This document shows positions 58,043 to 64,000 of a stretch of DNA of 64,000 bases, piece after piece. This DNA is from Blastococcus colisei (GTDB lineage: Bacteria > Actinomycetota > Actinomycetes > Mycobacteriales > Geodermatophilaceae): positions 1 to 64,000 of the forward strand of contig NZ_VFQE01000001.1 in the NCBI RefSeq assembly GCF_006717095.1, read 5' to 3'. The notes under the pieces are model-generated. The model was given only the letters and a program-made list of their open reading frames with translations. It was not told the DNA's origin and searched no databases. Position 1 is the first letter of the stretch, and the number at the start of each line of letters is the position of its first letter. A program made the translations under genes and the position numbers.

Positions 58043-59548
58043 GTGGCCTCCGACGCACCGAAGCTCTGCCTCGTCACCGGCGCGACCGGCTACATCGGCG
58101 GCCGGCTGGTCCCCGAGCTGCTGGCCGCCGGGCATCGCGTGCGGGTCATGACCCGCTCCCCCGAGCGCCTCCGGGGCCGGCCGTGGGCCGACCAGGTCGA
58201 GCTCGCCCGCGCCGATGCCACGGACGCCGATCAGGTCGCGGCGGCCTGCGCCGGGGTGGACGTCGTCTACTACCTGATCCACGCGCTGGGCGGGGGTACG
58301 GCCTTCGAGAACACCGACCGCCGCGCCGCCGAGGTCATGGCCCGGGCGGCGCGCGGCGCGGACGTGGGGCGCCTGGTCTACCTCGGCGCCCTCCGGCCGC
58401 AGGGGGAGGAACTGTCGCCGCACCTGCGCTCGCGGACCGAGGTCGCCGAGATCCTGCTCGCGTCGGGTGTCCCCACGGCCGTGCTGCGTGCCGCGGTCGT
58501 GCTGGGGTCGGGGTCGGCGTCCTTCGAGATGCTGCGGTATCTGACCGAGCGGCTGCCCGTCATGGTGACGCCGCGCTGGGTGCACAGCCGGATCCAGCCG
58601 ATCGCCGTCCGCGACGTGCTCAGGTACCTGGTCGGCTGCGCCCGGCTGCCCACCTCGGTGCACCGGGCGTTCGACATCGGCGGCCCGGACGTCATGACCT
58701 ACGCCGAGATGATGCAGCGGTACGCCGAGGTCGCCGACCTCCCCCGGCGCCGGATCCTGCCGGTCCCGTTCTTCTCCCCGTCGCTGTCCAGCCACTGGGT
58801 CGGGCTGATCACGCCGGTGCCGGCCGGGATCGCGCGCCCCCTGGTCGAATCGCTGCGCAACACCGTCGTCTGCAGCGAGCACGACATCGCCGTCCACGTC
58901 CCGGACCCTCCGGACGGCCTGCTCGGCTTCGACGAGGCGGTGCGCCTGGCGGTCGCTCGGGTCCGGGACTCCGCCGTCGCCACCCGCTGGTCGGGCGCCT
59001 CGGTGCCCGGCGCGCCGTCCGACCCGCTGCCCACCGACCCGGACTGGGCCGGCGGCAGCCTGTACGTCGACGAGCGGACGCGATCGACGTCGGCGGACGC
59101 CGCAACCCTCTGGCGGGTCGTGGAGGGCATCGGCGGGGACACCGGCTGGTACTCCTTCCCGCTGGCCTGGCGGGCGCGCGGCCGGCTGGACCGCATGGTC
59201 GGTGGGGTGGGCCTGCGCCGCGGGCGGCGGGACGCCCACGACCTTCTCGTCGGCGACGCCCTCGACTTCTGGCGGGTGGAGGAGCTCGACGAGGGCCGGC
59301 TGCTGCGGCTGCGCGCCGAGATGCGGTTGCCCGGGTTGGCCTGGTTGGAGTTCCACGTGGAACACGGCCGCGGAACCGACGGCGCGACCACGGACGAGGG
59401 AGGGAGCACCGTGCTGCGCCAACGGGCGACCTTCGCACCGCACGGCCTGGCCGGCCACGCCTACTGGTGGGCCGTGGCCGCCTTCCACGGGTTCGTCTTC
59501 GGCGGGATGGTGCGCGGGATCGTGCGGGCGGCCGAGCAGCGCAGCTGA
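58043..59548 (+). CDS. NAD(P)-binding SDR/NmrA-like protein with DUF2867 domain
   Basis: A 501-residue protein. Residues 5-290 form an atypical short-chain-dehydrogenase/NmrA fold: CLVTGATGYIGGRLVPELLA (GxxGxxG), VVYYLIHALGGG, RLVYLGALRP, RPQ-type loops and the FDIGGPDVMTYAEMMQRYAE region. Residues about 350-500 are DUF2867 (RGRLDRMVGGVGLRRGRRD, DFWRVEEL, GMVRGIVRAA). GTG at 58043 is my choice; GTG at 57920 would add a Pro-rich leader. A parS-like site lies inside the gene. It separates gyrB from dciA, an insertion relative to the usual order. Confidence 0.82.
   Translation: MASDAPKLCLVTGATGYIGGRLVPELLAAGHRVRVMTRSPERLRGRPWADQVELARADATDADQVAAACAGVDVVYYLIHALGGGTAFENTDRRAAEVMARAARGADVGRLVYLGALRPQGEELSPHLRSRTEVAEILLASGVPTAVLRAAVVLGSGSASFEMLRYLTERLPVMVTPRWVHSRIQPIAVRDVLRYLVGCARLPTSVHRAFDIGGPDVMTYAEMMQRYAEVADLPRRRILPVPFFSPSLSSHWVGLITPVPAGIARPLVESLRNTVVCSEHDIAVHVPDPPDGLLGFDEAVRLAVARVRDSAVATRWSGASVPGAPSDPLPTDPDWAGGSLYVDERTRSTSADAATLWRVVEGIGGDTGWYSFPLAWRARGRLDRMVGGVGLRRGRRDAHDLLVGDALDFWRVEELDEGRLLRLRAEMRLPGLAWLEFHVEHGRGTDGATTDEGGSTVLRQRATFAPHGLAGHAYWWAVAAFHGFVFGGMVRGIVRAAEQRS
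59350..59363. promoter_or_regulatory. parS-like ParB-binding site, copy 3 (inside a coding region)
   Basis: GTTCCACGTGGAAC, identical to the copies at 14052 and 28260, read in frame as FHVEH within the DUF2867 part of the gene. Confidence 0.78.
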
Positions 59549-59571
59549 CCGCCGTCCTCCCTCACCGTTCG

Positions 59572-59630
59572 GGGTCCTCCCTCAGCGTCGACCGCGAGGG
59601 AGGACCCATCGTGATCAGGTTTCCTGATCA
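59572..59630. terminator. Two hairpins between convergent genes
   Basis: Hairpin 1: GGGTCCTCCCTC (59572-59583) pairs with GAGGGAGGACCC (59596-59607), 12 bp. Hairpin 2: TGATCAGG (59612-59619), TTT, CCTGATCA (59623-59630), 8 bp. They lie between the plus-strand epimerase-like gene and the minus-strand gene at 59682, as a bidirectional terminator. Confidence 0.7.
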
Positions 59631-59681
59631 TCAGCGCGCGCGACCAGCGGCTGGGCGGCGGTGGTCAGCGGAACGGCCGGG

Positions 59682-60590
59682 TCAGTAGCCGGCGGCCAGC
59701 GCGCCGACGATCGCCGTCAGCAGCCGGGCGTGGTGCTCGATGAGCTGCGGCCGGTGCCCGTCGGGCCGGACCGCAGCCACGTGCCCACTGCCCGTCCAGA
59801 ACTCGTCCCCGTCGTCGGTGCCCAGCAGGAGCCCGTGGACGGCGGGGTCCCGGGCGAGGCGCTGCACCCGGGGCCCGTCCTCGGCGGCCAGCAGCTGCCA
59901 GCGGCTGTCGAACGCCTCGTCCCCGCTCATCACCGGTACCAGCCCACCGGTGCGGTGCTTCCACAACCGTGCCGGGGAGAGCCGTAGCACCGGCACCGCG
60001 CCGAGCAGCGGCGCCGCGGTGACCGCGTACTTCGCCACCCACTGCCGGCCGTAGGGATAGACGACGTCGAAGGCCACCAGTTCCACGGCGCCGGCCCGGC
60101 CGCGCAGCACCCCGGCCGGCCGCGCCTCCTTGCCCGGGCGGACCGGCGAACCGGCCAGGAGGTCGGCGAGGACCGCGTCCGCGGGACCGCTGCCGTCGGA
60201 GACCGTCCAGCCGTGCTGGAGCGCCCAGCCCTGCGCCCCGAGCTGGTCGCCCTCGTAGCTGAAGGCCCGCTCCATCTCGGGGTCCCGGGCCCGCTGCCGC
60301 GAACCGAACAGGCCGCCGCGGGGACGCTCAGGGGCCTCCGTCGTGGGTGGGGTGGGCGGCGCCCAGGACGGGTCCACGTCCGGCTGCCGTCCCCGGTCGG
60401 GGGTGGCATCGGGCAGGTCCCACCCCGGCGGCTGCCACGTACCGCCCTCCGCGGTGTGGTCGCTGTCCCGGGGTTGCTTGCGGCGGTCGGCGAAGTTGGG
60501 TTCGTCCGCCGGCTCGCTCCCCGAAAGATGGGAGGGCTCCTGCCAGTCGCTGCCGTCGTCGGCACCGTCGCGGTCGCGGGGGCTGCTCAT
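59682..60590 (-). CDS. Conserved hypothetical protein of unknown function
   Basis: A 302-residue protein. Residues 1-95 are acidic, Pro-rich and probably disordered. Residues 100-300 are a globular domain starting EMERAFSYEGDQLGAQGWAL and containing ARPAGVLRGRAGAVELVAFD, YGRQWVAKYAVTAAP and VLLLGTDDGDEFWTGSG-like strands. No membrane helix or known catalytic motif. ATG at 60590. It lies between dciA and gyrB, transcribed in the same direction as both; I do not recognise its family. Confidence 0.7.
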   Translation of the reverse strand: MSSPRDRDGADDGSDWQEPSHLSGSEPADEPNFADRRKQPRDSDHTAEGGTWQPPGWDLPDATPDRGRQPDVDPSWAPPTPPTTEAPERPRGGLFGSRQRARDPEMERAFSYEGDQLGAQGWALQHGWTVSDGSGPADAVLADLLAGSPVRPGKEARPAGVLRGRAGAVELVAFDVVYPYGRQWVAKYAVTAAPLLGAVPVLRLSPARLWKHRTGGLVPVMSGDEAFDSRWQLLAAEDGPRVQRLARDPAVHGLLLGTDDGDEFWTGSGHVAAVRPDGHRPQLIEHHARLLTAIVGALAAGY

Positions 60591-60655
60591 CGCTCCATCG
60601 TCCTCCCGGCGTCGCCCGGACCTCCAACGAGCCCGGCGCCGCCTGTCCACACGGC

Positions 60656-61156
60656 CTATCCGTACGTGTCCCGCGGCCCCCGCCCGCGCACCGAGCGCGG
60701 ACCCTTCTTCCAGCTGGGGGCCGTCGGTCCGACAACGCGCAGGCGGGTCACGACGTCCCCGCCGATCTGCGCACGCAGCTTGCCGAGGATGGTCGGCGCC
60801 AGCAGTCGCAGCTGCGTGGCCCAGGCCGTCGACTCGGCGATCACGAGCAGCTCGCCCTCGGTGAGCGTCTCCGGCCGGCAGTGCTCGGCGATGTCCGGGC
60901 CGACCAGCGCCGACCAGCGGCCGAACACCGCGCCGACCCGGGTGCGCTCGGACCAGTCCTGCTCCGTGACCAGCGAGTCCACCAGCCGGCCGAGCGGCTG
61001 GGGGTCGTCGGCGCCCGGCCCCGCGCCGGTCCACTTCCGCCGGGGACCGGCGATCCGCCGTCGCGTCGGCTGCGGGCGGGCGGCGGAGGCGGCCCGGGCC
61101 GCCTCCAGCGCGGCGCGGGCGATGTCGCTCGGGCGCGCCGGCCGGTCCTCGTTCAC
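60656..61156 (-). CDS. dciA: DciA-like DUF721 protein
   Basis: A 166-residue protein. Residues 50-150 are the DUF721 domain: [59 protein letters not shown]. DciA loads the replicative helicase in many bacteria and DUF721 members next to recF are its actinobacterial relatives. Basic and Pro-rich N- and C-terminal ends. Its start overlaps the recF stop by 4 bp (ATGA-type), so it is coupled to recF. Confidence 0.85.
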   Translation of the reverse strand: MNEDRPARPSDIARAALEAARAASAARPQPTRRRIAGPRRKWTGAGPGADDPQPLGRLVDSLVTEQDWSERTRVGAVFGRWSALVGPDIAEHCRPETLTEGELLVIAESTAWATQLRLLAPTILGKLRAQIGGDVVTRLRVVGPTAPSWKKGPRSVRGRGPRDTYG

Positions 61157-62328
61157 GAGGCCTCCTGTCCGGCCGCGGCCCCGTCCTTCACCAGGACGGC
61201 GAACCCGCCGCCCACCTCGACCCGGGCCCCGCGCAGCTCCTCCGGCACGTCGTCGAGCACCGCGGCGGTGATCAAGGTCTGCTCGGCGGATCCGGCCACC
61301 GCGGCCAGCGCCGCGCGCCGCTCGGCGTCCAGGGTCGCGAAGACGTCGTCCAGGATCAGGATGGGGTCCTCTCCGTCCCCCCTCAGGAGGGCGAAGGTCG
61401 CGAGCTTCAGCCCGAGCGCCAGTGACCAGGACTCCCCGTGGCTGGCGAACCCCTTGGCCGGCGATGGCCCCAGGTGGATGACGAGGTCGTCACGGTGCGG
61501 GCCGACCAGGGTCATGCCCCGGTCCAGCTCGTCGCCTCTCCGCTCGCCGATCCGCTCACGCATGGCGGCGGTCAGCTCACCGGCCGAGGGCGCGGGCGCT
61601 CCTGGGACGACCGCCGTCCCGTCGCCGGCGAGCGGCACCGTCGAGGTGTACCCCAGCGCGGCGACCGCAGCCCCTACGCCGGCGACGCCGGCGTAGGCCT
61701 CGGACAGGTGCGGGGCGAGGTCGGCGATCAGCTGCAGGCGCGCGGCCAGCAGCTGGCCACCGAAGTCGGTGAGGTGACCGTCCCAGACGTCGAGGGTCTC
61801 GATCGCCTTTCCCCGGGCCAGGCGAGCGGTCTTCAGCAGCGCGTTGCGCTGCTTGAGCACGCGGTCGTAGTCCGACCGCACGCCGGCCAGCCGCGGCGTA
61901 CGGGTGACCAGCAGCTCGTCGAGGAACCTCCGCCGTTCGGTGGGGTCGCCGCGCACCAGCGCGAGGTCCTCGGGCGCGAACAGCACCGTCCGCACCAGGC
62001 CCAGCAGCTCCCGGGGCCGCGGCAGCGGGCCGCGGTTGACGCGGACACGGTTCGCGCGGCCCGGGTTGATCTCGATCTCGACCAGCAGCTCCCGGTCCCC
62101 GCTGCGCAGCGCGGCCCGGACCACGGCCTGGCTGTCGCCGTGCCGGACCATCGGGGCGTCGCTGGACACCCGGTGACTGCTCATCGTGGCCAGGTAGCCG
62201 ACGGCCTCGACGAGGTTGGTCTTGCCCTCGCCGTTGCGGCCGACGAACACCGTGGGGCCGGGGCCGAGCGCGAGGTCGACCCGCTCCCAGCTGCGGAACG
62301 ACCCCAGTTGCAGGTGCCGGACGTACAC
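61153..62328 (-). CDS. recF: RecF recombination and repair protein
   Basis: A 391-residue SMC-like ATPase that loads RecA at gaps. [18 protein letters not shown] at the start, Walker [16 protein letters not shown], the [11 protein letters not shown] helix, [16 protein letters not shown] and Walker [17 protein letters not shown] at 62328 gives the canonical VYVRHL start; GTG at 62343 would add five residues (VPWAE) and has no ribosome site. Followed by dciA, preceded by gnd. Confidence 0.95.
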   Translation of the reverse strand: MYVRHLQLGSFRSWERVDLALGPGPTVFVGRNGEGKTNLVEAVGYLATMSSHRVSSDAPMVRHGDSQAVVRAALRSGDRELLVEIEINPGRANRVRVNRGPLPRPRELLGLVRTVLFAPEDLALVRGDPTERRRFLDELLVTRTPRLAGVRSDYDRVLKQRNALLKTARLARGKAIETLDVWDGHLTDFGGQLLAARLQLIADLAPHLSEAYAGVAGVGAAVAALGYTSTVPLAGDGTAVVPGAPAPSAGELTAAMRERIGERRGDELDRGMTLVGPHRDDLVIHLGPSPAKGFASHGESWSLALGLKLATFALLRGDGEDPILILDDVFATLDAERRAALAAVAGSAEQTLITAAVLDDVPEELRGARVEVGGGFAVLVKDGAAAGQEAS

Positions 62329-62347
62329 CTCAGCCCACGGCACCCGT

Positions 62348-62369
62348 GGCGTTTATGGCCATAAACGCC
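62348..62369. promoter_or_regulatory. Perfect 22-bp palindrome in the gnd-recF gap
   Basis: GGCGTTTATGGCCATAAACGCC, perfect over all 22 bp, with an AT-rich core shared with 17775-17786. It fills the short gap before recF. It could be a terminator/attenuator stem or a protein-binding site. Confidence 0.65.
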
Positions 62370-62388
62370 GCTGAGAGGTGTCGGCGGG

Positions 62389-63321
<933 letters not shown>

Positions 63322-63425
63322 GACGGCGTCCCCTCTCGGCGTTCTGTCCTGGTCGGTGGTTCGCGAAGTGGCTCAATCGTGCTGGCTCGCCGGGAGTTGC
63401 GCGAAAGGGAGCCGGCTCCGGCGGC

Positions 63426-64000
63426 TCAGCCGGGCAGCCGCACCGGCATGATCAGGTAGCGGTAGCTCCCGCTGCGCTCGGCCGGCTTCTCCGGCCGGCC
63501 GTCGTCGGCGGCCGGCTCCTCGACGCCGGAGAGCACGGCCGGCTTGAGCGGGCTGGTGAAGTCCATCCGCGCCCGCTCGCTGTGCACCGCGGCCAGTCCG
63601 TCGAGCAGGAACGTCGGGTTGAAGCCGATGGTCAGCGGCTCGCCGTCGAACTCGACGTCGCAGCGCTCCTCGGCCTGCCCCTCCTCGTCGCTGCCGCCGG
63701 CGCGCAGGGTGACCTGCCCGGGGGTGAACTCGCAGCGCAGCGGCGTGCCGCGCTCGGCTACCAGGGCCACGCGCTTGGCGGCGTCGGTGAACAGTCCCAC
63801 CGGCAGCGTGGCGTGCGAGTTCGACTCGTTGGGCATGATCGCGCGGTACTTCACGAACTCCGCGTCGAGCAGGCGCGTCGTCGTCTGCCGGTCCTTGCCC
63901 GACAGGCCGAGGATCCCCTCGCCGGAGCTGCCGGACGCCAGCGAGAGCACGATCTCCGGCCCGCTGGTCAGCGTCTTGGCCGCGTCGGCCAGGGTGCGGG
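63426..64000 (-). CDS. dnaN: DNA polymerase III sliding clamp (beta), C-terminal part only
   Basis: The last 190 or so residues of the beta clamp; the gene runs past the right edge. VLSLASGSSGEGILGLSGKD and LLDAEFVKYRAIMPNESNSH are the second domain; ERCDVEFDGEPLTIGFNPTF, DFTSPLKPAVLSG and the end YRYLIMPVRL are the third. It tethers polymerase to DNA. Its place beside gnd and recF fixes the orientation of the origin-proximal block and puts oriC and dnaA beyond the right edge. Confidence 0.95.
   Translation of the reverse strand, partial: RTLADAAKTLTSGPEIVLSLASGSSGEGILGLSGKDRQTTTRLLDAEFVKYRAIMPNESNSHATLPVGLFTDAAKRVALVAERGTPLRCEFTPGQVTLRAGGSDEEGQAEERCDVEFDGEPLTIGFNPTFLLDGLAAVHSERARMDFTSPLKPAVLSGVEEPAADDGRPEKPAERSGSYRYLIMPVRLPG

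Overview
The window is GC-rich actinobacterial DNA with GTG and TTG starts, Shine-Dalgarno sites and no insertion sequences. Gene content and order fit a high-GC actinobacterium, probably Geodermatophilaceae (Blastococcus, Geodermatophilus or Modestobacter). That family call is inference from gene content and repeat style, with no database search behind it. The right half is the conserved origin-proximal block of actinobacteria, read here in inverted orientation: dnaN (cut by the window edge), gnd, recF, dciA/DUF721, gyrB, gyrA, a DUF3566 protein, tRNA-Ile, a DLW-39-type small protein, tRNA-Ala, a cyclophilin, a rhomboid protease, crgA, a DUF881 protein, the glutamine amidotransferase pabA/trpG, and then pknB-pknA-pbpA-rodA-pstP-fhaB-fhaA with tRNA-Leu beyond. 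oriC should lie just past the right edge, next to dnaN.

Left part (1-30 kb), accessory and metabolic. It opens with a frameshifted PAS-GGDEF-EAL gene and an AidB-type acyl-CoA dehydrogenase. Next come a Doc-like/ribbon-helix-helix toxin-antitoxin pair with a perfect palindromic operator candidate, then a cell-surface island: a Ser/Thr-rich secreted protein, a repetitive Asn/Gly/Asp-rich protein ending in an LAXTG-type sorting signal, its class E sortase and a 52-residue membrane protein. After cinA there are two tandem membrane Ser/Thr kinases with extracellular low-complexity tails. The rest holds an enoyl-CoA hydratase, a metal-dependent hydrolase, a GntR regulator divergent from phosphofructokinase, a TetR regulator, a membrane metallophosphoesterase and a CYTH-CHAD protein. 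It also holds a PRC-barrel/DUF2382 stress protein, a four-domain NhaA fusion, an aminotransferase/omega-amidase operon, and S4, MOSC and aldose-epimerase genes.

Middle (30-46 kb). A DUF222-HNH gene with a LexA-box-like site, acyl-CoA dehydrogenase, a flavin/PNPOx-fold protein, a DUF1707 protein and tRNA-Leu precede the fhaA-to-pknB operon. That operon couples Ser/Thr phosphorylation to elongation and division wall synthesis and ends in a strong bidirectional terminator.

Right part (46-64 kb). Thiolase, a PH-domain protein, rhomboid and cyclophilin are followed by a class F sortase with a CHRD-domain surface protein, then the gyrase/recF/dnaN block.

Most notable observations: (1) three copies of a two-stage hairpin element (45.87, 52.23, 55.65 kb) with an invariant loop but compensatory arm changes; (2) the NhaA-DsbA-cyclic-nucleotide-like-glutaredoxin-like fusion; (3) the class E sortase with an adjacent LAXTG substrate; (4) three perfect GTTCCACGTGGAAC parS-like sites; (5) a shared TTATGGCCATAA palindrome core at two loci.
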